From NCBI GenBank assembly GCA_000435475.1, contig FR896072.1:55361-94720 (forward strand): a DNA stretch of 39,360 bases, in the 5' to 3' direction. This stretch comes from Cryptobacterium sp. CAG:338. Its GTDB lineage: Bacteria > Actinomycetota > Coriobacteriia > Coriobacteriales > Eggerthellaceae. Below, one piece after another: positions 1 to 7,869 of the stretch; position 1 is the stretch's first letter, and each line of letters begins with the position of its first letter. Below the pieces are notes generated by a model, which worked only from the letters and a program-made list of their open reading frames with translations, did not search any database and had not been told where the DNA came from. Both the position numbers and the translations under genes were made by a program.

Positions 1-77
1 AGTGGAGGCTTTATTTTTTTGAAAGTAGATTGTCGAAGTTGGACTACAGAATAGTTTTAAGTTTTCTTTTTATAATT

Positions 78-1088
78 TTAAAGTTGTTTTTCCATAAGAT
101 AATTCTTAAGTTCAACTCCATTTCTGATAACAGTATTTTCGCGAATTACTTGATACCCTTGCTTTGTAAAGAACGTACGGGCAGTTATTGATGCGAAAGT
201 TGCTATTTCTGTTTTGCCGTGGTTTCGCGCTTCTTGTTCGAGATTAGATAAAATACGGGAGGCGATTCCTTGCTGTTGTCTATCCTTATGAACGTAGAGC
301 ATATCTACATCATGGTTTTCATCAAGACTTCCAAATCCTATCAATAGGCCACATTCTTTTGCCGCAACACTATATTGATTTGAGAGCTTATCAATAATTC
401 TTTGTTTGCTTTCGCTGTGGAATGGTTCGACTGTGGGCGCCCATGCTTCAAGCTGTTTAGAAGAGTAATCAAATTTATTTACTGCATGTATTGTTTCGTA
501 GAAGAGCTGCGCTGCTTTAAGAGTATCGTGAGAAAAGAGAGGTTTTGTGTTTTCATCATCAAATTTCTCTATAACAAGGTTATCTGTTGAGTAGGTTTCT
601 TCTATTAGGCAATAAGGTAGTTGATAGTGGTTGCACTTTGCGAGGTTGTCAGCGTTTTCTTGGATAATTTCTTCAAAAAATAAATCATCCAAGCAGTCAT
701 TTAGTCGTTGTTCTATATCATGTGCGTGACGAATGATGTCGTGTTTGTGGGTTGTAATGTAGTTTGGCGTCATGATTAAGCAACAGTACCCTATCGAGGA
801 TAAGTAGTGCGGTTCAAACGAATTACGCCAGTCAAAAGGGATATAGCAACCTTCAACAATGAGATTCTGGTTGTTTTCTATAGCAGTCTTAATTATTTCG
901 GCAGTAATACTCCATAGATACGGAACAAGCAATTCATCATCTTCGGGAGTTAAATCACATACGCCACTTCTGATAAGCCCCATTTTAAGATGATCCAACG
1001 AAAGCGTAGGGTAACGAAAACGTTCAAGAAGTGTTTGAGCGAGTTTAGTTTTTCCAGTATGAGTTGTGCCAGCAATTAGGATTATCAT
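78..1088 (-). CDS. P-loop kinase fused to a GNAT acetyltransferase
   Basis: A 336-residue protein with two parts. Residues 1-185 form a P-loop nucleotide-binding domain: the Walker A motif GTTHTGKT lies at residues 7-14, followed by a kinase-like region resembling small orphan kinases often labelled adenylate kinase-like or 2-phosphoglycerate kinase-like. Residues from about 190 to the end look like a GNAT N-acetyltransferase: the acetyl-CoA loop is seen as QQQGIASRIL, followed by the usual FFTKQGY segment, and the segment containing LEAWAP resembles YafP-type enzymes. Neither substrate can be named. The upstream Shine-Dalgarno is weak. The gene lies 27 bases downstream of a small gene on the same strand, so the two may be co-transcribed. 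The fusion itself is clear because the frame is continuous; what it means is unknown. Confidence 0.8.
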   Translation of the reverse strand: MIILIAGTTHTGKTKLAQTLLERFRYPTLSLDHLKMGLIRSGVCDLTPEDDELLVPYLWSITAEIIKTAIENNQNLIVEGCYIPFDWRNSFEPHYLSSIGYCCLIMTPNYITTHKHDIIRHAHDIEQRLNDCLDDLFFEEIIQENADNLAKCNHYQLPYCLIEETYSTDNLVIEKFDDENTKPLFSHDTLKAAQLFYETIHAVNKFDYSSKQLEAWAPTVEPFHSESKQRIIDKLSNQYSVAAKECGLLIGFGSLDENHDVDMLYVHKDRQQQGIASRILSNLEQEARNHGKTEIATFASITARTFFTKQGYQVIRENTVIRNGVELKNYLMEKQL

Positions 1089-1115
1089 GAGGGATTTTCC
1101 AGATTCGATTAGGTG

Positions 1116-1352
1116 TTATTTCCAAGGATCTTCTTCAAATTTCAGAGGTTTTAATGTTCCGTCATGAATATCCGAATAGGGATCGTAAAGATCATCGTCT
1201 TCGTTTGCTGCCCGAACGATTGGGTGGTGTACTTTTTGTTTTTGTGATAAAGAAGATTGGATTTTTGGGGCTGAGGAATTTGAGGGTAAGGGGATAGTAC
1301 GTGGTTTAAGCGTGTACTTTTTCGGAGGTATTTCATAATTATCGTTACTCAT
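1116..1352 (-). CDS. Small acidic-tailed hypothetical protein
   Basis: About 78 residues, family not recognised. The N-terminal half is basic and rich in Pro, Ser, Lys and Gln. The C-terminal half is acidic, with a DDDLYDPYSD segment and a terminal EEDPWK. No membrane segment or signal peptide is visible, so it is probably a disordered cytoplasmic protein. I chose the ATG at 1352; a GTG at 1361 would add three residues, and neither start has a strong ribosome binding site. It lies directly upstream of the kinase/GNAT gene on the same strand. It could be a spurious ORF, but the gap between two larger genes fits a real small gene. Confidence 0.5.
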   Translation of the reverse strand: MSNDNYEIPPKKYTLKPRTIPLPSNSSAPKIQSSLSQKQKVHHPIVRAANEDDDLYDPYSDIHDGTLKPLKFEEDPWK

Positions 1353-1498
1353 TGGTACCACTTTTTCTCAAACGTATATATGATAAGTGATGCTTGTTTT
1401 GCTTTGCAATTGAACGAGAACAGTTTCAGGTTAACTATAATGTCGTGTAACTAAAATGCGTTCGATTCTGATCGTGTTGGTTAATCTCTGTTTACTCT

Positions 1499-1514
1499 AT
1501 ATTGCATGCAATAT
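1499..1514. repeat. 16-bp perfect palindrome upstream of the trigger-factor-like gene
   Basis: ATATTGCATGCAATAT is a perfect palindrome ending 19 bases before the start codon at 1534, between two divergent genes. It lies just upstream of the AAGGA ribosome binding site, so it could be an operator or a small leader hairpin. A TATAAT hexamer sits at 1436-1441, but the nearest TTGAAC is 20 bases upstream of it, longer than ideal. Confidence 0.4.
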
Positions 1515-1533
1515 TTAATACGAAAGGATACCA

Positions 1534-2586
1534 ATGCAGGTAGAAATTCTCGAAAAAAATGGCGAAGAGGTTCGTTTACGCGCGATTGCTAACGAAGAAG
1601 AAATGCAGCGTGCATTTACTGACGGGCTTGATGCCTTTATTTTGCAATACAATCTTGATACTTTAAAAGGTGAATCTTCATACGATAAGATCGTGAACAC
1701 TTTAAAGCAGGATGAAGCAGATCAAGTAATTTATTCGTCAGTGGTGAATTTCTTGGTTCCTTTTGCAATTTCTGAATACGGAAAAGCACCTCTTGCTACC
1801 TATGATATTTCTGCTGAAGATGCTCCGTCTAAAGATAAGCCTTTTGTTTTTGAATTGACGTTTCTCGAAAAGCCGCATTTTGAACTTTCAAGTTATGAGC
1901 CCGCTACTGTTACGGTTGGGCAAAAGCCTGAAGTTCAAGATTCTGATATTGAAGAGCAGATGCTCATGCTTGCTCGACAAGTTGCAGCATCCCAACAAAA
2001 TCTTGATCCCGATTCCGAAAAGCTTGTGGTTCCTGCGGTAACTGATTCTTGGGTTTCTGAGAATTTATCTGAATCAGGTATATCTACCGTTCAAGATTTG
2101 CGTGAGCGTTTTCGTCAAACTTCTGAAGAGGAACTGGCAACACGCTATGAGCAGGCGAAGATGGTTGCGGCAATGGAGGCATACCTGCAACGTTTTACAG
2201 GAACAGTTTCGGAAAAAATGCTTTCAGCTATGACGCAGGAGTTATTTGAGACTCTGGTATCAGATTTGGTGAGTGAAGGCACTAACTTTGAAGAATTCGC
2301 GAAGCAGCAAGGACTCACTGAAGACGAGGTTAAGGAATCTCTTTCTGCTCAGGCTGAAAACCAACTCGTGCAAGGATTCATCCTTGATGCAATTTTCGAG
2401 CATGAACAAATTCAGCTTCAGCCTACTGATCTTATTCAGGCCCTTAAAAATATTGCTCCAGGAAAAGAAGAAGACACGTTTGAGGCCATGCAAAAATCAG
2501 GTCGTGCGTTCTTATTGAAGCAGAGTGCTCAGCGTATGAAAGCTGCTGAGTGGATCATGGATAACACAACATTCGTTACTGAATAA
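1534..2586 (+). CDS. Trigger-factor-like protein without the PPIase domain
   Basis: A 350-residue acidic protein with the layout of a shortened trigger factor. Residues 1-115 align by pattern with the trigger factor N-terminal domain: MQVEILEKNGEEV opening, then a helical middle and a FVFELTFLEKPHFEL strand that matches the usual end of that domain. The ribosome-binding signature GFRxGKxP is not visible. The FKBP-like PPIase domain expected next is missing. Residues from about 140 to 350 are helical and resemble the SurA-like C-terminal chaperone domain. Full trigger factors run about 430-450 residues. A good AAGGA precedes the ATG by 6 bases. It is probably a paralogue of a canonical tig located elsewhere. 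A chaperone role is inferred; ribosome docking is doubtful. The EF-G paralogue lies downstream on the same strand. Confidence 0.7.
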   Translation: MQVEILEKNGEEVRLRAIANEEEMQRAFTDGLDAFILQYNLDTLKGESSYDKIVNTLKQDEADQVIYSSVVNFLVPFAISEYGKAPLATYDISAEDAPSKDKPFVFELTFLEKPHFELSSYEPATVTVGQKPEVQDSDIEEQMLMLARQVAASQQNLDPDSEKLVVPAVTDSWVSENLSESGISTVQDLRERFRQTSEEELATRYEQAKMVAAMEAYLQRFTGTVSEKMLSAMTQELFETLVSDLVSEGTNFEEFAKQQGLTEDEVKESLSAQAENQLVQGFILDAIFEHEQIQLQPTDLIQALKNIAPGKEEDTFEAMQKSGRAFLLKQSAQRMKAAEWIMDNTTFVTE

Positions 2587-2624
2587 CTAATTTGCCACGG
2601 AGCAGCTAAGATACGATAAACTAA

Positions 2625-2650
2625 TCTACGGTGAACATGTTCACCGTAGA
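2625..2650. promoter_or_regulatory. 26-bp perfect palindrome, candidate operator
   Basis: The two 13-base halves are exact reverse complements, centred between 2637 and 2638. The core is GTGAACATGTTCAC. No U-tract follows and there is no natural loop, which argues against a simple terminator and favours a protein-binding site or cruciform. It lies between the trigger-factor-like gene and the EF-G paralogue. Confidence 0.55.
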
Positions 2651-2660
2651 CGGCCTCCTG

Positions 2661-2681
2661 TTTTGTCGATGGGCGACAAAA
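2661..2681 (+). promoter_or_regulatory. Perfect 8-bp stem-loop in the EF-G paralogue leader
   Basis: TTTTGTCG at 2661-2668 pairs with CGACAAAA at 2674-2681 around the loop ATGGG. It follows the 26-bp palindrome by 10 bases and precedes the start codon by 36. The weak AT ends make it a poor terminator; it may be a leader RNA element or a second operator half. Confidence 0.4.
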
Positions 2682-2717
2682 TAGTTTGATTCATTATCGG
2701 GTTCTGAGGGGCTTAAG

Positions 2718-4808
2718 ATGAACCCGGAAACGAAGGAAGTGGTATCTATGGCAGCTCCTGCAACAGAGCATGTACGTAATATTGCGCTAGTCGGCCAAGA
2801 TGGTGCAGGTAAAACTTCACTCGCAGAGGCAATGCTGCATATTTCCGGCAAGACGCCTCGTATGGGTACAACTCATGACGGAAAGTCTTACCTTGATTAT
2901 GATGAAGAGGAAATTAGGCGTCGTTTCACGCTCGGAACCTCGATTGCTCCTATTCCCTATGGTGATGATTACAAAATCAACCTTTTAGACACATCTGGTC
3001 AGGCCGACTTTTTGGGAGACACTCTCGCAACCATGCAAGTTTGCGAAATGTGCATGTTCGTAGTCGATGCGGTGGCTGGTCCACAAAATATGACCACTCG
3101 TTTGTGGCATGAAGCTGAAGTGATGCGTACTTCCCGTTGTGTATTTATTAATCACATCGACCGTGAGGGAGCTAATTTTGATGTTGCCATGGCGCAACTC
3201 CATGCTCGTTTTGGCTCTCGTTTAGGTGCTGTAACTATTCCTATTGGTGTCGACAAAGACTTTAAAGGCGTAATCGATATTTTACGTATGAAAGCTCGCT
3301 ACTTCATTGATGGCGGCGAGAAGATTGAAGACATTCCTGATGAATATGCTGATGCTGCTCAGATTGCGCGAGATAAATTGTGTGATTTGGTTGCTGAAGC
3401 TGACGATGAATTGATGATGAAATACCTTGATGGTGAAGAACAGCTTTCCCAGGAAGAACTGGAATCTTTGCTTCAGGAAGCAATTGCTCAGGAGATTTTT
3501 ATACCTGTTTTCGTTGGCTCCACCATTATTGAGCAGGGTATTAAGGGGATCATGGACGATATTTGCACGTACTTCCCTCATCCTCGTCATCACGGTCCTT
3601 TCTACTTGGCTGATGGTTCTGAACTTCGTGTTGATGAAACGGGAGAGCCTGCAGGCTTTGTCTTTAAAACTATCTCTGACCCCTTTGTTGGTCGTTTAAG
3701 TTTCATAAAAGTGCTTTCTGGTTATATGGAGCCTTCCACTGAATTGATAAATGCTCGTACTGGTAAAAAAGAGCGTCTTGGTCACATATACGTCATGATG
3801 GGTAAGGAACCAATGGACGTTAAAAGTGCCAAAGCGGGAGATATCGTGGTGGTCCCCAAGCTTTCAGAGACTAAAACAGGGGATACCCTTTCGAAGAGTG
3901 GGGATATTGAAGTAGATCCGCTACCTTTACCAATTCCTCAGTATCCTGTTTGCGTTGTGGCTAAAAAGAAGGCCGATGAGGACAAGCTTGGTACCTTCTT
4001 GGCCCGTCAAGCGGAAGTCGATCCTACTATTCAGCTTACGCGCAATGAAGAAACTCACCAGCAGATTCTCTACACTATGGGAGATATGCAGGTTGATGTA
4101 TTGCTTAATCGCCTTAAAGCTCAAACAGGGGTTGAAGTTGAGTTAGTTCCTGTACGTATTCCTTACCGTGAAACCATTACCAAGCAGGCGGAAGCTCAAG
4201 GGCGTCATAAGAAGCAAACTGGTGGATCTGGACAATTTGGTGATTGCTGGTTGCGTTTGGCACCAAACCCAGGTGAAGGTTATGAATTTAAAAACGAAGT
4301 TGTTGGCGGCAGAATTCCAAAGAACTTGATCCCTGCTGTTGATAAGGGCGTTCAGGAAGCAATGGCAGAAGGTTTCTTGGCTGGTTATCCTATGGTTGAT
4401 ATTTCTTGCACGGTATATGACGGTTCTTATCATTCGGTTGATTCTAATGAAATGGCGTTCAAGACTGCAGCGCGCATCGGCTTTAGAGCAGCTTGTGAGC
4501 AGGCAGCTCCGGTTATTCTTGAACCAATGGCAGATATGAGCATTGTGGTCAGTGAAGAATATGCTGGCACGGTAATGGGAGATGTTGCTACTCGTCGTGG
4601 TCGCATTGTTGGTACTGACTCCGATGATGCTGGTGACACCATTATTGTCGTGCGTGTTCCTTACGCAGAAGTTGTTTCATACACCAAAGACCTTCGCGCT
4701 ATGACTCGTGGTTCAGGCACGTATTCCCTTGAGATTAATGGTTATGAGCCTGCTCCTTTCGACGTGCAGCAAAAGCTCGTTGAAGAATACCAGGCATCAC
4801 GTAAATAA
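2718..4808 (+). CDS. fusA: Elongation factor G paralogue (FusA2/EF-G-like GTPase)
   Basis: A 696-residue translational GTPase with the full EF-G domain order. G1 is GQDGAGKT at residues 26-33, G3 is DTSGQADF at 91-98, and G4 is NHID at 145-148 where canonical EF-G has NKxD. Domains II to V follow, with the conserved GGSGQFGDCW segment of domain IV and a C-terminal domain including GDVATRRGRI. The sequence fits the EF-G-like (FusA2) branch rather than the housekeeping EF-G encoded with rpsL and rpsG, and no str-operon genes are nearby. Two starts are possible: ATG 2718 preceded by GAGGGG, and ATG 2748 preceded by GGAAG. The second begins MAAPATEHVRN and may be the true one. A terminator follows the gene. 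The exact role of this branch is not settled. Confidence 0.9.
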   Translation: MNPETKEVVSMAAPATEHVRNIALVGQDGAGKTSLAEAMLHISGKTPRMGTTHDGKSYLDYDEEEIRRRFTLGTSIAPIPYGDDYKINLLDTSGQADFLGDTLATMQVCEMCMFVVDAVAGPQNMTTRLWHEAEVMRTSRCVFINHIDREGANFDVAMAQLHARFGSRLGAVTIPIGVDKDFKGVIDILRMKARYFIDGGEKIEDIPDEYADAAQIARDKLCDLVAEADDELMMKYLDGEEQLSQEELESLLQEAIAQEIFIPVFVGSTIIEQGIKGIMDDICTYFPHPRHHGPFYLADGSELRVDETGEPAGFVFKTISDPFVGRLSFIKVLSGYMEPSTELINARTGKKERLGHIYVMMGKEPMDVKSAKAGDIVVVPKLSETKTGDTLSKSGDIEVDPLPLPIPQYPVCVVAKKKADEDKLGTFLARQAEVDPTIQLTRNEETHQQILYTMGDMQVDVLLNRLKAQTGVEVELVPVRIPYRETITKQAEAQGRHKKQTGGSGQFGDCWLRLAPNPGEGYEFKNEVVGGRIPKNLIPAVDKGVQEAMAEGFLAGYPMVDISCTVYDGSYHSVDSNEMAFKTAARIGFRAACEQAAPVILEPMADMSIVVSEEYAGTVMGDVATRRGRIVGTDSDDAGDTIIVVRVPYAEVVSYTKDLRAMTRGSGTYSLEINGYEPAPFDVQQKLVEEYQASRK

Positions 4809-4854
4809 GTCTGTCGATTATCACGTTTGAAAAGTGCTTTTTAAAACAATTGAC

Positions 4855-4891
4855 ATCGGGCTGGCAGGATTAGACTGCTAGCCCGATTTTT
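4855..4891 (+). terminator. Rho-independent terminator of the EF-G paralogue
   Basis: A 13-bp stem (4855-4867 with 4875-4887, one G-T wobble) closes the 7-base loop GATTAGA and is followed by a run of T. It lies 46 bases after the EF-G stop codon. Confidence 0.85.
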
Positions 4892-4922
4892 ATAATGTAA
4901 AGTTAAGGAGTGAGTAAGGTAA

Positions 4923-5864
4923 TTAGTTAGCATGTACTAGATTTGCATCAAATAAAATATTGAGGTCTACATTGGTCGATATTCCTGAAACACTTCCTGT
5001 TGAAGTGTATTGCCACATAACTAGAGGAATAGAAGTTGTTGGCTGAGTACCATTGTATTCTGCATACCAAATTTCTTCGTTTAAGTGTTCAAGGTCGTAA
5101 CGACTAAGGTCATGCTGATTACCGTAGATCATTACCTCATAACCTGCTTGCTTTATTCGATTGCAAAATGCTTCAGCATTCGCAGTTATTTGTTCTGCCG
5201 ATAAATCGTTTGCACGTGCGTTATAGCTTGGCATGTCTTCTAGATCAAAGGCTATAGGGCATGATATTTCCATTCCTTGGATGAGCTCTAGTACATATTC
5301 GGCTTCTTCGATGGCTTCCTGCTCGTTAATTGCTTGTGAAAAGAAGTAAACACCAAAGGGAATTCCTGCTGTTTGAGCACCATCGGCATTGGTGTAAAAG
5401 GTTTCATCTGCAAAAAGACTTCCTTCGGTATATCCTCGAGTGCCACATCGAATCATGGCGAAATCTATTCCGTCTTGTGAAACAGCATTCCAATCGATGG
5501 TTCCTTGATGGCTGGAGACATCAATTCCGGTAAGAGAAGTGATAGTTCCGTTTTCGCTATAGAATATTCTTCCATTTTCATACTGTAAGTTTTCCCAGTT
5601 GTATTCACGTGCATGAGAACAGTTCTGGAGTGCAACGGTGATCATGATGATACAAGCGATAATGGCCAGAATGATTAAAACCAGTTTGGTGGGAAATTGA
5701 TTTGTCTGATAAGGCAGACTTGGTGAGTGTCTAAAGTTGGAGTGCTTTGATGACTCAGCCCCATGGATAAAGCTCGAGGTTACGCGAGAGCCACGAGAAG
5801 CATGCGCGCTTCGACGCTCTAAGTTGTTTTTCGAGGGGAATTTGTTATTTCGGTGCATAATCAT
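4923..5864 (-). CDS. Membrane-anchored GH25 lysozyme
   Basis: A 313-residue peptidoglycan hydrolase of glycoside hydrolase family 25 (N-acetylmuramidase). Residues 1-60 are polar and basic and presumably cytoplasmic. Residues 61-79 (LVLIILAIIACIIMITVAL) form one membrane helix, followed by a linker and the catalytic domain from about 112 to the end. The family signature GIDVSSHQG at 113-121 holds the first catalytic-site Asp. AFDLED at 205-210 supplies the acidic Asp/Glu pair, and a WQYTSTG segment closes the barrel. The topology puts the enzyme outside the cell but tethered, which suits wall remodelling rather than phage lysis, and no phage genes are nearby. No clear ribosome binding site precedes the ATG. 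It is divergent from glmS, which makes a wall precursor. Confidence 0.9.
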   Translation of the reverse strand: MIMHRNNKFPSKNNLERRSAHASRGSRVTSSFIHGAESSKHSNFRHSPSLPYQTNQFPTKLVLIILAIIACIIMITVALQNCSHAREYNWENLQYENGRIFYSENGTITSLTGIDVSSHQGTIDWNAVSQDGIDFAMIRCGTRGYTEGSLFADETFYTNADGAQTAGIPFGVYFFSQAINEQEAIEEAEYVLELIQGMEISCPIAFDLEDMPSYNARANDLSAEQITANAEAFCNRIKQAGYEVMIYGNQHDLSRYDLEHLNEEIWYAEYNGTQPTTSIPLVMWQYTSTGSVSGISTNVDLNILFDANLVHAN

Positions 5865-5870
5865 GTGCTG

Positions 5871-5898
5871 ATTGTATCAGTAGAATGGTCTCTGTTAG
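5871..5898 (-). promoter_or_regulatory. Candidate promoter for the GH25 gene, possibly leaderless
   Basis: Read on the minus strand, CTAACA (5893-5898) and TACAAT (5871-5876) are separated by 16 bases. Only 6 bases lie between TACAAT and the ATG, so transcription would begin at or next to the start codon, in keeping with the missing ribosome binding site. Confidence 0.3.
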
Positions 5899-5970
5899 CA
5901 ATCTGTTGCAACTCTACGATAAGATATACAAGTTATGGAAAAGTTTATCTCGATATAGGGAGCTTATTAT

Positions 5971-7794
5971 ATGTGTGGAATTGTAGGTTACACCGGCACG
6001 GGGCAAGCAAAAGATGTCTTGCTTGAGGGTCTAAAGCGTCTGGAATATCGCGGGTATGATTCAGCTGGAATAGCGGTATTTGATGGAGACAAGCTCAATA
6101 TCGTAAAGCGTTTGGGTAAAGTTTCTGAATTGGTCGATGCCGTTTCTTCTGATCAATGTAGCGGTACCTGCGGCATTGGACATACCCGCTGGGCAACACA
6201 CGGGGCACCTTCTGAGCGTAATGCTCATCCTCATACCAGTTGCGCTGATGATATTGCGGTGGTTCATAACGGAATCATTGAAAATTTCACTGAACTTCGC
6301 GAAGAGCTTATTGCGAAAGGTCATACGTTTGTTTCTGATACTGACACCGAGGTTGCTGCTCATCTTGTAGAAGAGGGTTATAACGGCAATTTATTGGAGG
6401 CAGTCCGTTATGCGGCATCGCGCCTCGTGGGTGCCTATGGGCTTGCGGTTACCTGCGAACAGGAACCAGGAACGATAGTTGTTACTCGAAAAGATTCTCC
6501 AATTGTTTTAGGGTCTTCCGAAAAGGGTAGCTATGTTGCTTCTGACATCATTGCGGTAATAGAGGCAACGCGAGATGTTGTCATAATGGAAGATAATCAA
6601 TTTGCCGTAATGACACCTTCGGGGATTTCATATTACGATCAACAAGGAGAAGTAATTACGCCTGAAATTACTCATGTTGATTGGGACATCGATGTAGCTG
6701 AAAAGGGCGGTTATCCTGATTTCATGCTCAAGGAAATTCACGAGCAGCCGCGTGTTGTTCGTGATACCCTCGCAGGTCGTATGTCGGGCAGAGAAATCAA
6801 AATTGATGAGCTCACTTTAACGCGTCAAGAACTTAATTACATTGATCGTGTTTATATTATTGGCTGTGGTACTTCTTACCATGCTGGTCTTATTGCAAAG
6901 AATTTAATTGAAGCTTGGGCACGTATTCCAACTGAAGTGGAAGTAGCAAGTGAGTTCCGTTATCGTAATCCCATCATTACTCCGACCACTTTGGTGGTTG
7001 CTGTTTCTCAGTCAGGTGAAACAGCTGATACTTTAGCTGCTATTAGAGATGCTCGAATTAAGGGCGCTAAGGTTTTTGGTATTACCAATGTTATTGGTTC
7101 TCCTGTTGCGCGAGAATCCGATGGTGTTATTTATACAAAGGCAAATAAAGAGATTGCTGTTGCCTCAACCAAATCATTTATCGGTCAGGTGGTAAGTTTA
7201 ACTTTATTGGCAATGCTTCTTGGGCGCGTTAAAGGGAAACTTACTTTAAATATGATTCGTATGCTCTTTACGGAATTGGCAGATACTGCTGATCAAATTG
7301 AAGCAATTTTGGATGACACTTCCGCTATTGAGGATGCTGCTCATTTCTTTGATGGGAGAGATTCGACGCTTTATATCGGTCGTGGATTAGGTGAGGCAGT
7401 ATGTTACGAAGGGGCATTAAAGCTTAAAGAGATCAGCTATATTCACGCAGAAGCGTATGCCGCTGGAGAAATGAAGCATGGGCCTATTGCTTTGCTTGAT
7501 GATGGATTCCCTATTGTTGCGGTAGTTACCCAGAGCCCTACGTATGACAAAACGCTTTCTAATTTAGAAGAATCAAAATCTCGCGGTGCGAAGATTATCG
7601 CTATTGCTACCGAGGGCGATGAAAATGTTAAGAAGGTTGCTGATCACGTAATTTATATTCCCAAAGTTCGTGATTCGTTTATGCCAATCACTGCCAGTGT
7701 TCCTCTTCAGTTGCTCGCTCGCGCTGTAGCCGTAGCACGAGGCTGTGATGTTGATCAGCCTCGAAATTTAGCTAAATCTGTTACGGTTGAATAG
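5971..7794 (+). CDS. glmS: Glutamine--fructose-6-phosphate aminotransferase (isomerizing)
   Basis: A 607-residue cytoplasmic enzyme that makes glucosamine-6-phosphate from fructose-6-phosphate and glutamine, the first step toward UDP-GlcNAc for peptidoglycan. It starts MCGIVGYTG, so Cys2 becomes the N-terminal nucleophile of the class II glutaminase domain after Met removal, and GHTRWATHG and HNGIIEN follow as expected. The second half has two SIS sugar-isomerase domains (GCGTSYHAG, SQSGETADT) and the typical end DQPRNLAKSVTVE. Length is normal for the family. GGGAG lies about 9 bases before the ATG. The leader is too short for a glmS ribozyme. It opens the rightward series glmS, acpS, nnrD, ligA, tlyA. 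Confidence 0.98.
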   Translation: MCGIVGYTGTGQAKDVLLEGLKRLEYRGYDSAGIAVFDGDKLNIVKRLGKVSELVDAVSSDQCSGTCGIGHTRWATHGAPSERNAHPHTSCADDIAVVHNGIIENFTELREELIAKGHTFVSDTDTEVAAHLVEEGYNGNLLEAVRYAASRLVGAYGLAVTCEQEPGTIVVTRKDSPIVLGSSEKGSYVASDIIAVIEATRDVVIMEDNQFAVMTPSGISYYDQQGEVITPEITHVDWDIDVAEKGGYPDFMLKEIHEQPRVVRDTLAGRMSGREIKIDELTLTRQELNYIDRVYIIGCGTSYHAGLIAKNLIEAWARIPTEVEVASEFRYRNPIITPTTLVVAVSQSGETADTLAAIRDARIKGAKVFGITNVIGSPVARESDGVIYTKANKEIAVASTKSFIGQVVSLTLLAMLLGRVKGKLTLNMIRMLFTELADTADQIEAILDDTSAIEDAAHFFDGRDSTLYIGRGLGEAVCYEGALKLKEISYIHAEAYAAGEMKHGPIALLDDGFPIVAVVTQSPTYDKTLSNLEESKSRGAKIIAIATEGDENVKKVADHVIYIPKVRDSFMPITASVPLQLLARAVAVARGCDVDQPRNLAKSVTVE

Positions 7795-7869
7795 GACATC
7801 TTATAGGTATTTTGCGAAACGCTGCGATATCGGTGTTCTTCTTTGAATAGTTTGGAGGATTGAAGTTCG

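Noticed and set aside
4923..5864. GH25 enzyme as a phage endolysin
   Set aside because: It has its own membrane anchor, lies between housekeeping genes, and has no holin or phage neighbour.
5881..5970. glmS ribozyme upstream of glmS
   Set aside because: The leader is under 110 bases, is shared with a divergent gene, and shows none of the ribozyme core; the element is known mainly from Firmicutes.
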